64,000 nucleotides of DNA from Oscillospiraceae bacterium (GTDB lineage: Bacteria > Bacillota > Clostridia > Oscillospirales > Oscillospiraceae): assembly GCA_902778275.1 (NCBI GenBank), contig CACYXE010000014.1, positions 38,150 through 102,149 on the forward strand, in the 5' to 3' direction. Positions within the stretch are counted from its first letter, which is position 1. Each line of letters starts with the position of its first letter. Positions 23,815 to 31,883 of this stretch are shown here, piece after piece. The notes under the pieces were generated by a model. It saw only the letters and a program-made list of their open reading frames with translations, was not told the origin of the DNA and ran no database searches. The position numbers and the translations under genes were made by a program.

Positions 23815-24035
23815 GGGCGGCCTCCTTCCTTTATCCCGGGGCTCCGGCAGGCGCTGCACCCGGCGCATCCGGCACAGCTGCCGCAGCTTCCGCCGCAGGA
23901 GGACTTGCCGGCCTTTTTATCCCGGATCATGGACTTTTTATCCCGGATCATGGATCGGAGCAAAAAGCCGACAACCAGAACGATGACCGCAACCAGAACG
24001 ATATTGATGAGATTGGCAGAAAGCCATTCCAACAT
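23811..24035 (-). CDS. FeoB-associated Cys-rich membrane protein
   Basis: 74 residues: one N-terminal membrane helix (residues 8-27), a short basic segment, and a tail with six Cys spaced two or three residues apart ('CGGSCGSCAGCAGC'). This is the small protein that follows FeoB in many Firmicutes and may act in place of FeoC, binding metal or an Fe-S cluster. The linker contains 'SMIRDKK' twice in a row, encoded by a perfect 21-bp tandem duplication (23913-23954). GGAAGTGA precedes the ATG. Confidence 0.85.
   Translation of the reverse strand: MLEWLSANLINIVLVAVIVLVVGFLLRSMIRDKKSMIRDKKAGKSSCGGSCGSCAGCAGCSACRSPGIKEGGRP
23913..23954. repeat. 21-bp perfect tandem duplication inside the Cys-rich gene
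   Basis: Two identical head-to-tail copies (23913-23933 and 23934-23954) encode the doubled heptapeptide SMIRDKK. The frame is kept, so it only lengthens the linker between the membrane helix and the Cys tail. Perfect identity suggests recent slippage. Confidence 0.9.
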
Positions 24036-24120
24036 AAGATCACTTCCTTAAAAGGGCGGCGGCATTGCGGGGCTGAGGTGTGTAAGCTCACAGCGCCGCC
24101 GTATAGAGAGGGTCGAAAGA

Positions 24121-26385
24121 TTACTTTACGGTAAGCTTCTGGGCTTCCTTGTAGGGCTTGAAGAGCTGCCACAGGAGAAGCGCAAGCATCACCAGCGCAA
24201 GCACCAGCCCGACGACGTTCATGCCGCCCGCGAAGAGACGGCCCAGCTGCCAGACGATGAAGGCGGTCACCCAGGCAAAGCCGCACTGGTAGCCAATGGC
24301 GAACCAGGTCCACTTTGCGCTGTTCATCTCCCGCTTGATGGCGCCGATGGCCGCAAAGCAGGGGGCGCAGAGCAGGTTGAAGATCATGAAGGCGAAGGCC
24401 GCCAGCTTGCCGTGGCCGCCGGAGAAAGTGTTGAAGTCCTCAGCCACTCGGTCCCAGATCTGGTCGCCGTTCTCCTCCAGCTCCTCCTCGCCGTCGTTGT
24501 CGTCATAGGCGTACATGATGCCGAAGTTGGCGACGACCTCCTCCTTCGCAACCAAACCGGTGACGGTGGCGGCAGTGGGCTTCCAGTCGCCGAAGCCCAG
24601 AGGCTTGAATACAACAGAGACAGGCTGGGCGATACGGGCGAGGAGGGAGTCGTCCATCGGCTCGACCTCGTCCTCGGGGATGCCCATGCGGTCGGCCACA
24701 ACAGACACGTACTCTTCGGTCACAACCGTGTCGTCCTCATAGAGATCGTCCACCATGCCGAAGCGGCCGTTGACGGTGCCGAAGCTGGACAGGAACCAGA
24801 TGATGATGGAGCTGAGCACGATGACAGTGCCGGCGCGCTTGATGAAGGACCAGCCCCGTTCCCAGGTGCCCCGGAGCACATTGCCCAGGGAGGGCACGTG
24901 GTAGGCGGGCAGCTCCATGACGAAGGGGGCGGGATCGCCGGCGAACATCTTGGTCTTCTTGAGCATGATGCCGGAGAGAATGATGGCGGCCACACCGATG
25001 AAGTACGCGGAGACGGCCACGATCCCGCTGCCGCCGAAGAGAGCGCCGGCGATCAGGCCGATGATGGGCATCTTGGCGCCGCAGGGGATAAAGCAGGTGG
25101 TCATGATGGTCATGCGGCGGTCACGCTCATTCTCGATGGTACGGGAGGCCATGACGCCGGGGACGCCGCAGCCAGTACCCACCAGCATGGGGATAAAGGA
25201 TTTGCCGGACAAGCCGAAGCGGCGGAAGATCCGGTCCATGATGAAGGCAATGCGTGCCATGTAGCCGCAGTCCTCCAGCAGGCAGAGCATCAGGAACAGG
25301 ACCAGCATCTGGGGCACGAAGCCCAGCACGGCGCCCACGCCGGCCAGGATGCCGTCGGAGATCAGGCCGGTGAGCCAACCCGTGACGCCCCAGCCCTCCA
25401 GGATGGCGCGGGAGCCGTCGGTCAGCCAGGCGCCGCCCAGCACATCGTTGGTCCAGTCGGTCAGGAAGGAGCCGAAGGGACCCATGGCGATCCAGTAGAC
25501 CAGCCACATCACCACGGCGAAAATGGGCAGGGCCAGGATCCGGTTGGTGACGACCCGGTCGATCTTGTCAGAGCGGGTCAGCAGGCCCTGACCGGCCTTC
25601 TTGCAGCAGGCTTTCATCAGCTGGCCTATGTAGATGTAGCGCTCGTTGGTGATAATGCTCTCCGCGTCGTCGTCCAGCTCCGTCTCGGCGGCGGCGATAT
25701 CCTTCTCGATGTGCTCGCGGATGCCGGGATCCAGATTCAGCTTTTCGATGACCTTCTCATCCCGCTCAAAGAGCTTGATGGCGTACCAGCGCTGCTGCTC
25801 TTCGGGCAGGTTGTGAACGGTGACCTCCTCGATATGGGCCAGCGCATGCTCCACCACGCCGGAGAAGCTGTGCTGAGGGGTGGTCTTGGTCCCCTTGGCC
25901 GCGGCGACGGCGGCCTCGGCCGCCTCGTTGATGCCGTCGCGCTTGAGGGCGGAGATTTCCACGATCCTGCAGCCCAGCTGGCGGGAAAGCTCTTCGGTGT
26001 TGATCTTGTCCCCGCTGCGCTTGACCAGATCCATCATGTTCAGGGCGATGACCACGGGAATGCCCAACTCGGTCAGCTGGGTGGTCAGGTAGAGGTTGCG
26101 CTCCAGGTTGGTGCCATCCACGATGTTCAGGATCACGTCGGGGCGCTCTTCGATCAGATAATTGCGGGCCACCACTTCCTCCAGCGTGTAGGGGGAGAGG
26201 GAGTAGATGCCGGGCAGGTCGGTGACGATCACGTCGTCATGCTTCTGCAGCTTGCCCTCCTTCTTCTCCACAGTGACGCCGGGCCAGTTGCCCACGTACT
26301 GGTTGGTGCCCGTCAGGGCGTTGAACAGCGTGGTCTTGCCGCAGTTCGGGTTGCCCGCCAGGGCGATGCGAATCGGATTAGCCAT
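24121..26385 (-). CDS. feoB: Ferrous iron transport protein B
   Basis: 754 residues, standard length. The N-terminal G-protein domain has G1 'GNPNCGKTT' (residues 11-19), G3 'DLPG' and G4 'NMMD'; a helical spacer follows, then the membrane region with two Gate repeats ('GTGCGVPGVMASRTIENE', 'IPCGAKMPIIGL') carrying the Cys residues linked to Fe(II) passage. An acidic insertion ('DDNDGEEELEENGDQ') before the last helices is common in Clostridia. Imports Fe(II) across the cytoplasmic membrane. AAAGGAG precedes the ATG; the two feoA genes lie upstream and the Cys-rich and HMA genes downstream. Confidence 0.97.
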   Translation of the reverse strand: MANPIRIALAGNPNCGKTTLFNALTGTNQYVGNWPGVTVEKKEGKLQKHDDVIVTDLPGIYSLSPYTLEEVVARNYLIEERPDVILNIVDGTNLERNLYLTTQLTELGIPVVIALNMMDLVKRSGDKINTEELSRQLGCRIVEISALKRDGINEAAEAAVAAAKGTKTTPQHSFSGVVEHALAHIEEVTVHNLPEEQQRWYAIKLFERDEKVIEKLNLDPGIREHIEKDIAAAETELDDDAESIITNERYIYIGQLMKACCKKAGQGLLTRSDKIDRVVTNRILALPIFAVVMWLVYWIAMGPFGSFLTDWTNDVLGGAWLTDGSRAILEGWGVTGWLTGLISDGILAGVGAVLGFVPQMLVLFLMLCLLEDCGYMARIAFIMDRIFRRFGLSGKSFIPMLVGTGCGVPGVMASRTIENERDRRMTIMTTCFIPCGAKMPIIGLIAGALFGGSGIVAVSAYFIGVAAIILSGIMLKKTKMFAGDPAPFVMELPAYHVPSLGNVLRGTWERGWSFIKRAGTVIVLSSIIIWFLSSFGTVNGRFGMVDDLYEDDTVVTEEYVSVVADRMGIPEDEVEPMDDSLLARIAQPVSVVFKPLGFGDWKPTAATVTGLVAKEEVVANFGIMYAYDDNDGEEELEENGDQIWDRVAEDFNTFSGGHGKLAAFAFMIFNLLCAPCFAAIGAIKREMNSAKWTWFAIGYQCGFAWVTAFIVWQLGRLFAGGMNVVGLVLALVMLALLLWQLFKPYKEAQKLTVK

Positions 26386-26446
26386 TTTTATTACTCCTTT
26401 GGTTAAATCTCTCTAACGATCAAACAAAAAAAGAATGCGCCTCGGA

Positions 26447-26668
26447 TCACTCCACTTCGATCATTTCCGCGTCTGCCTTGCGCAGCGAAAGCTCATAGCC
26501 GCGGACATTGACCTCCACAGGATCGCCCAGCGGCGCCACCTTGCGCACATAGACCTCGACGCCCTTGGTGATGCCCATGTCCATGATCCGGCGCTTGACC
26601 GCGCCCTCACCGTGGAGCTTGACGACCCTGACGGTATCGCCGATGGGAACTTCTCTGAGAGTTTTCAT
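26447..26668 (-). CDS. feoA: FeoA, second copy in the operon
   Basis: 73 residues, an SH3-like FeoA domain: 'LREVPIGDTVRVVKLHGEG', 'RRIMDMGITKGVEVYVRKVAPLGDPV'. AAGGAG precedes the ATG. FeoA stimulates FeoB GTPase or gating in the cytosol. It lies 61 bases upstream of feoB and 13 bases downstream of the first feoA; the two copies are divergent from each other. Confidence 0.93.
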   Translation of the reverse strand: MKTLREVPIGDTVRVVKLHGEGAVKRRIMDMGITKGVEVYVRKVAPLGDPVEVNVRGYELSLRKADAEMIEVE

Positions 26669-26681
26669 CTGTCATTTCTCC

Positions 26682-26894
26682 TTAAATCATGATTTTTCCG
26701 GCCATTTCCCGGCTGATGGCAACGCGGGATTCCTTGACCTTGACGATCAGGTTCCCGCCGATGGTGGAAACCACGGTGACCGTGCCGCCGACGACAAAAC
26801 CCATGTCCTCCAGATGCTTTTTGGTCTCGGGATTTCCGCCGACCTTGCGGATGATGTTTTCCTCACCGGGGGTGGACAGCAGAAGCGGCATCAT
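26682..26894 (-). CDS. FeoA-domain protein, first copy in the operon
   Basis: 70 residues with the same SH3-like FeoA fold: 'GGNPETKKHLEDMGFVVGGTVTVVSTIGGNLIVKVKESRVAI' shown in part; the 'HLEDMGFVVG' block equals 'RIMDMGITKG' of the second copy. AAAGGAGG precedes the start (two ATGs in tandem). First gene of the feo operon, downstream of a consensus promoter with inverted repeats. Paired FeoA proteins ahead of FeoB are frequent in Clostridia; why two are needed is unknown. Confidence 0.9.
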   Translation of the reverse strand: MMPLLLSTPGEENIIRKVGGNPETKKHLEDMGFVVGGTVTVVSTIGGNLIVKVKESRVAISREMAGKIMI

Positions 26895-26920
26895 ACAGCA
26901 GCCTCCTTTACAGCTCTTCA

Positions 26921-26994
26921 GGTTAGAGTGAGCTTACAAAAATTAGGCTTCTCTAACCACCTGACAGTTTAATACCCCTAACTCTTTTTGTCAA
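26921..26994 (-). promoter_or_regulatory. feo promoter with inverted repeats (candidate metalloregulator site)
   Basis: Minus strand TTGACA (26994-26989), 17-bp spacer, TAAACT (26971-26966). Just downstream, GGTTAGAG (26921-26928) and CTCTAACC (26951-26958) form an 8-bp inverted repeat, and TTAGGCTTCTCTAA inside it has TTAG/CTAA ends like DtxR/IdeR boxes. Probably an iron-responsive DtxR-family operator; the regulator is not in the window. Confidence 0.55.
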
Positions 26995-27007
26995 TAGGGA
27001 ATCCGCG

Positions 27008-27055
27008 AAAAAGGGACAGCGGACACATGTTTCACGTGTCCGCTGTCCCTTTTTT
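27008..27055. terminator. Bidirectional terminator after the glycan operon
   Basis: 14-bp stem GGGACAGCGGACAC / GTGTCCGCTGTCCC with T-runs on both sides. It ends the operon of the spermidine-synthase-like gene and insulates it from the feo promoter. Confidence 0.85.
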
Positions 27056-27092
27056 AAACCCATATACAGCAGCGGCGCGGAGCTTTTGCGGA

Positions 27093-28700
27093 TCACAGGC
27101 CGTTGATCACGCCCTGGATGCCGTATTCCGCATAGATGCCCTTGTAGTATTCCACCTCGTCGTGAATGAGATCGTCTATGACCTGCATGCCCAGCAGCTC
27201 TACCGGCGCCCGGTCATCGGTCATCAGATAGTCCCCGGCCTCGTAGGGGCTGAGCCCGTCGGAGATCCGGCCCAGCATGGCGCGCAGCTCCGCGTCGCCG
27301 CAGAGGGAGGCGTTCCGCTCCATGACGGCGAGCATCTCCGGATTGTTGGAGGCGAACAGCTCCCGGTTGGTGCTGCGGGACACGTCCACCGTATAGACGG
27401 CGGAGAAGACCCGGGAGATGGTGTCGGCCAGATACTGGTTGATGTTCCCCTCCTTCTGGCCGCGCATGTTCATGTTGACCACCATGACCCCGTCGGGCCG
27501 CAGATGGTCACGCACCAGGGTGAAGAACTCGACGGAGGACATCTGGAACGGGATGGTGATGTCCTGATAGGCGTCCACCATGATCACATCGTACTGCTTG
27601 TCTACCGCGTTGAGATAGGCCCGTCCGTCATAAGTGGTGACAGGCATGCTCTCCGGCAGGGCAAAGTATTCCCGGGCCAGATCGGTGATCTTCTGATCGA
27701 TCTCCACGCCCGCAATGGACAGCTCCGGGTAATAGCGGGCGCACTGGCTGCCGAAGGTGCCGGTGCCCATGCCCAGGATCAGCACGTCCAGCGGCTCTCC
27801 CGCCGCCTGGCGGTCCTCCACTCCGGCCATAAAGGGGGCGGCCATGGCATAGTCATAGTACATGCCGGTGAGCCCCTCCTGTTTCATGCGGATGGACTGG
27901 ACGCCGAAGAGCACGTTGGTGGAGAGGATGATGCTGTCGTCGGTGTCTTCCACCTGCAGGTAGTTGTAAATGGACTCGCCCTCGTAGACCAGATCGTTCT
28001 TCCAAAAGGCGAAGTTGGAGCTGTGGCCCAGCGCGCAGCTGAGCAGGAAGATCAGCACGCCGGCGATGGCGCCGCCGCTTTTGACCTTGCCGCTGATGAA
28101 GTAGATCAGCGCCAGAGCCAGCAGGATGCCGGCGAAGATCAGAAAGGTGATGGAGGTGCCCACGGCGGGGATGGTGACGAAGGTGGGTACGAAGGTGCCG
28201 ATGATGCTGCCGATGGTGTTGGCGGCTCCCAGGGTGCCTACGATCCGGGCGTTGTCCTCCAGGTTCTCCATGGTGTACTTGGCCAGGGAGGGGGTGACGG
28301 TGCCCAGCAGGAACAGCGGAAATACAAAGATCACCATGCAGGCGGCAAAGGCGGCCCAGATCAGGAAATTGCTGTTGACGGAGAACACCAGCAGGGCGGA
28401 GATCCCCAGGATCACATACTTGCCCGCCGCCGGGATCAGGGCGATCCAAATGGCGGCAACGGTGATGCGCCGGTAGAGCTTGTCCGGGTCCGGGTCCTTG
28501 TCCGCCTTGCGGCCGCCATAGATGTTGCCCAGGGCCATGGCGATCATGATGGTGCCGATGATGATGGTCCATACGATCTGGGAGGAGCTGAAATAGGGGG
28601 CCAGCAGACGGCTGGCGCCAAGCTCCACCGCCATGACGGACATGCCGGCGAAGAATTCGGTCAGATACAGATACAGCTTGTTTTTTAAGATGGGTCTCAT
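27093..28700 (-). CDS. Membrane-anchored spermidine-synthase-like protein
   Basis: Start ATG 28700 behind CTGGAG, 4 bases after the DegT gene. 535 residues: the N-terminal 220 form about seven or eight membrane helices ('GASRLLAPYFSSSQIVWTIIIG'), and the C-terminal half is a spermidine-synthase/SAM-type Rossmann domain with 'LGMGTGTFG', 'GVEIDQKI' and 'IMVDAYQD' (the catalytic Asp position). Such fused proteins are widespread but mostly uncharacterised; the aminopropyl- or methyl-transfer substrate is unknown. Last gene of a surface-glycan operon, suggesting it modifies or transports a glycan precursor rather than making free polyamines. That is inference. Confidence 0.8.
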   Translation of the reverse strand: MRPILKNKLYLYLTEFFAGMSVMAVELGASRLLAPYFSSSQIVWTIIIGTIMIAMALGNIYGGRKADKDPDPDKLYRRITVAAIWIALIPAAGKYVILGISALLVFSVNSNFLIWAAFAACMVIFVFPLFLLGTVTPSLAKYTMENLEDNARIVGTLGAANTIGSIIGTFVPTFVTIPAVGTSITFLIFAGILLALALIYFISGKVKSGGAIAGVLIFLLSCALGHSSNFAFWKNDLVYEGESIYNYLQVEDTDDSIILSTNVLFGVQSIRMKQEGLTGMYYDYAMAAPFMAGVEDRQAAGEPLDVLILGMGTGTFGSQCARYYPELSIAGVEIDQKITDLAREYFALPESMPVTTYDGRAYLNAVDKQYDVIMVDAYQDITIPFQMSSVEFFTLVRDHLRPDGVMVVNMNMRGQKEGNINQYLADTISRVFSAVYTVDVSRSTNRELFASNNPEMLAVMERNASLCGDAELRAMLGRISDGLSPYEAGDYLMTDDRAPVELLGMQVIDDLIHDEVEYYKGIYAEYGIQGVINGL

Positions 28701-28704
28701 ACGG

Positions 28705-29805
28705 TTACTCCAGGATGATCTTGCAGATGCGGTCCACATCCGCAAGGGACAGGTCCGCATACAGGGGAAGGGTCAGCACCCGGTCGGCCATGTAGGCCGC
28801 CACCGGCGTATCGGCCGGATCGAAACCGGGCTTGCCCGCATAACAGGCGAAGCTGTTGGTCAGGGGATAAAAATATTTTCGGGCGATGATGTCCTCCGCC
28901 GCCAGCCGGTCGTAGACTTCGTCCCGGCTGTACTTGTAGCCGTCGAAGACAACGGGGTAGTAGGCGTAGTTGGCCTGTACGCCCCGCTGCGCCCGGTTGA
29001 GCTTCAGCCCCGGGACGCCGGACAGCTGCGCGTCATAGCGCTCCGCCGCAAGTCTGCGCTTGGCGATCTCCGCTTCCAGATGGCGCAGATTGCAGATGCC
29101 CATGGCGGCGGCAAACTCGTTCATCTTGGCGTTGCCGCCCACAAAGGGCACGTCCTCAGGCCCGTGGATGCCGAAGTTTTTCAGATCGCACAGGCGCTGG
29201 CGGGTCTCTGCGTCCCGGCAGCAGACCGCGCCGCCCTCGATGCTGTGGAAGACCTTGGTGGCGTGGAAGCTGAACATGGCCGCGTCTCCGAAATTGGCGG
29301 AACTGACGCCGTCCTTGAACACGCCGAAGCTGTGGGCCGCGTCGTAGATCACCGGCAGGCCGTGCCGTTTGGCGACGGCGCCGATGGCCTCCACATCGCA
29401 GAGGTTGCCGTAGACGTGCACCGGCAGAATGGCCGCGGTCTTGTCCGTGATCAGCGCCTCCAGCTCGTCCGGGTCCAGGGTATAGTTGTCCGGCTCAATG
29501 TCGCAAAACACAGGCCTGCAGCCGCAGCGGACGATGGCGTGGGTAGTGGAGGCAAAGGTGAAGGGCGTGGTAATGATCTCCCCGTGGAGATCAAAAGCCG
29601 CCAGAATGGTTTCCAGGGCCAGATGGCCGTTGGTGAACAGCGCCAGATATTCACAGCCCAGGTAGCGGGAAAGCGCTTCTTCCAAGGCCTGGTGCTTGAC
29701 GCCCATGTTGGTCAGCCAGTGGCTGTCCCAGATCTCCCGGATCTCCGCGCAGTATTCCTCAAAGGGCGGCAGAGAGGACCGGGTCACGTTGATGCGTTCC
29801 GGCAT
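28705..29805 (-). CDS. DegT/DnrJ/EryC1 sugar aminotransferase
   Basis: 366 residues of the PLP fold-type I sugar aminotransferase family: 'FTNGHLALETIL', 'TPFTFASTTHAIV', 'YDAAHSFGV' and the PLP lysine in 'SFHATKVFHSIEGG'. It transfers an amino group to a nucleotide-linked keto-sugar (typically dTDP- or UDP-4-keto-6-deoxyhexose). It follows an acyltransferase gene without a gap (stop next to start), so the pair probably makes an N-acylated amino-deoxy sugar. AAAGGAGCGAGAG precedes the ATG. Confidence 0.92.
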   Translation of the reverse strand: MPERINVTRSSLPPFEEYCAEIREIWDSHWLTNMGVKHQALEEALSRYLGCEYLALFTNGHLALETILAAFDLHGEIITTPFTFASTTHAIVRCGCRPVFCDIEPDNYTLDPDELEALITDKTAAILPVHVYGNLCDVEAIGAVAKRHGLPVIYDAAHSFGVFKDGVSSANFGDAAMFSFHATKVFHSIEGGAVCCRDAETRQRLCDLKNFGIHGPEDVPFVGGNAKMNEFAAAMGICNLRHLEAEIAKRRLAAERYDAQLSGVPGLKLNRAQRGVQANYAYYPVVFDGYKYSRDEVYDRLAAEDIIARKYFYPLTNSFACYAGKPGFDPADTPVAAYMADRVLTLPLYADLSLADVDRICKIILE

Positions 29806-30375
29806 TCAGCTCTCGCTCCTTTCCGATTCCAGTTTTTCGCACAGGGTCAGCAGTTCCCGGCTGCGCTCCTTCTGGCGCCGGGCGGGGATGCCGTAATAAA
29901 TGCCCCAGGGCTCACAGTCCCCGCGCAGCAGGGACATGGCGCCCACGGCGCAGCCCTCCCCCACGGTGACGCCGGGGAGGATGGTGCTGCCGGTACCCAC
30001 GATCACGTGGCGGCCGACGGAGACCGGCTGCTGGGTCACATGGGTGTAGGCCTCCGGCACGGTGGGATTGGTCATGGCCGCACCGGAATAATCGTCCGTC
30101 AGGGCGTAGACCGCGCAGCGGGAGGACAGGGTGCTGTAGTCGCCGACAGTGATCCCGGCGTCCCCGGCAAAAAGCAGCACGCCGGCGGCCAGGTGGATGA
30201 AACTGCCCAGGCTGATGTTCCCCGAGAGCAGGCAGAAGTCGTCGATGCGCACATGGTCCCCCAGGGAGATATGCTCCGCGCCGTAAAGGCAGGCCTTGCG
30301 GCTGATGCGCACATCCCGGCCGTAGGCTTTCAGGCCCAGGGCGGCCAGTTCTTCTTCCGTGTAAAAGCTTGTCAT
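29806..30375 (-). CDS. Hexapeptide-repeat (LbH) sugar acyltransferase
   Basis: 189 residues, starting at ATG 30375 behind AAGGAGGT and overlapping the flippase stop by 4 bases. The left-handed beta-helix repeats are clear: 'ISLGDHVRIDDF', 'ISLGSFIHLAAG', 'ITVGDYSTLSSR', then 'VSVGRHVIVGTGSTILPGV' and 'VTVGEGCAVGAMS' with the xenobiotic/NodL-type ending 'GIYYGIPARR'. It likely acetylates the amino sugar formed by the adjacent DegT aminotransferase, using acetyl-CoA. Confidence 0.88.
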   Translation of the reverse strand: MTSFYTEEELAALGLKAYGRDVRISRKACLYGAEHISLGDHVRIDDFCLLSGNISLGSFIHLAAGVLLFAGDAGITVGDYSTLSSRCAVYALTDDYSGAAMTNPTVPEAYTHVTQQPVSVGRHVIVGTGSTILPGVTVGEGCAVGAMSLLRGDCEPWGIYYGIPARRQKERSRELLTLCEKLESERSES

Positions 30376-31829
30376 TCCCGCACCTCCTTGGACTGTCCGG
30401 GCAGGAAGCGCCGGACGATGGAGAGAATGTATTGGAAGCTGTCCAGCTTCAGAAGCGCCGAAAGGGCCACATAGACCAGCACGCCCAGGGGGATCTGCAG
30501 CAGCAGGGTCAGGAAGTCCCCCAGACCCAGCAGCCGGATCAGGAAGACGACCGCGGCCATGCCCAGACTCAGCAGCACCGCCGGACCGATATCCTTCAGC
30601 TGCTGCAGGTAGGCGTAATCCAGCAGCTTCCGGTTGGGCCAGGCGTTGATCAGCTGGGCGGCCACACCGGAGCACAGCTGGCCCAGCGCCATGGCAAACA
30701 CGCCGAAGCGCATGGTGAAGAGCAGGATCAGAGTCTCCAGCACCTTCTTGATGACCTCCAGCTTTAAAAACACGTCGCTGCGGCCCATGGCCTTGATGGC
30801 GTTGAGATTGGCGGTGTGCAGGGGATAGAGGGCGTAAATGGCGCAGAAGACCTGCAGAAAAGGCACCGCGGGCACCCATTTCTCCGTCATCAGCAGCCGC
30901 ACCAGCGGCTCGGCACAGACAGCCAGGCCCGCCATCAGCGGCATCATGATGTAGGAGCTGGTCTTGATGGCCCGGCGGGTCATCTCCCGCACTTGGTGCC
31001 GGTGGTCCTGCTGGCCGCTCATCACCGGCAGCAGCACGCTGTCGATGGAGTAGTTGATGTTCTCCACCACCAGATTGGGCCAGTTGCGGCCCCGCTCGAA
31101 GAAGGCCAGGTCCGCGTCCGCATAGCGGACGCCGATGATCAGCGGATAGAGCTGGAGATAGACCGTATCCAGCAGAGAGGCGCTCAGCAGCTTCCAGCCG
31201 TAGCTGAGCAGGCCCTTCAGCCGCGGGAAGGAGAACATGCGTTTGGGCCGCCAGCCCACCGTGAACCAGAGGATCACGGTGTTGACCGTCACGTTGGACA
31301 GCTGCTGGGCCACCAGTGCCCAGACGCCGAAGCCCCGCAGGGCCATGGTGATGCCCAGCACAGCGGAAAACAGGGTGCCGCCCAGCGTGGCGAAGAAGAA
31401 GCGCTTGAACTGCAGGGTCTTGGATACGTAAGCCTGCTGCACGTTCTTCACGCCCGCCACCACCACGGTCAGCCCCAGAACGCGTACAATGGGCGTCAGC
31501 TCCGGCGATTTGTAAAAGGCGGCGATCAGCGGCGCGAAGAGAAACAGCAGGATGTACAGCAGCAGACAGAAGCAGACGTTGAAAAAGAACACCGAGGAGA
31601 AATCCAGATCGTCCGGGTCCTTTTTCTGGATCAGGGCGTTGGCCATGCCGCTGTCCACGAACACCATCAAAATGGCGGTGATCACCGTCACCTTGCTGAT
31701 GGGTGCGTAGAGGCTGGGCTCCAGGATCCGGGCCAGCACGATGGACACCGCGAAGGACACCAGCTGGGCGCCGCAGCGCTCAAAAAAACGCCATATGAGA
31801 TTGGAAACGACTTTGGTTTTGTTGTCCAT
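30372..31829 (-). CDS. Polysaccharide flippase (Wzx/MOP superfamily)
   Basis: 485 residues from ATG 31829; CAGGAG lies 11 bases upstream. Twelve to fourteen membrane segments with WzxC/PST features: 'NLIWRFFERCGAQLVSFAVSIVLARIL' (shown in part), 'PDDLDFSSVFFFNV', 'YGWKLLSASLLDTVYLQLYPLIIG'. It flips lipid-linked oligosaccharide units across the membrane. It sits between the glycosyltransferase and the amino-sugar genes in one minus-strand operon. No Wzy polymerase is seen in the window, so the polymer or glycan type is not defined. Confidence 0.9.
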   Translation of the reverse strand: MDNKTKVVSNLIWRFFERCGAQLVSFAVSIVLARILEPSLYAPISKVTVITAILMVFVDSGMANALIQKKDPDDLDFSSVFFFNVCFCLLLYILLFLFAPLIAAFYKSPELTPIVRVLGLTVVVAGVKNVQQAYVSKTLQFKRFFFATLGGTLFSAVLGITMALRGFGVWALVAQQLSNVTVNTVILWFTVGWRPKRMFSFPRLKGLLSYGWKLLSASLLDTVYLQLYPLIIGVRYADADLAFFERGRNWPNLVVENINYSIDSVLLPVMSGQQDHRHQVREMTRRAIKTSSYIMMPLMAGLAVCAEPLVRLLMTEKWVPAVPFLQVFCAIYALYPLHTANLNAIKAMGRSDVFLKLEVIKKVLETLILLFTMRFGVFAMALGQLCSGVAAQLINAWPNRKLLDYAYLQQLKDIGPAVLLSLGMAAVVFLIRLLGLGDFLTLLLQIPLGVLVYVALSALLKLDSFQYILSIVRRFLPGQSKEVRE

Positions 31830-31883
31830 CCGTATGCTGACTCCTGGCAAAAAACAATATCACGGTTCGGGAAATACCCCGGA

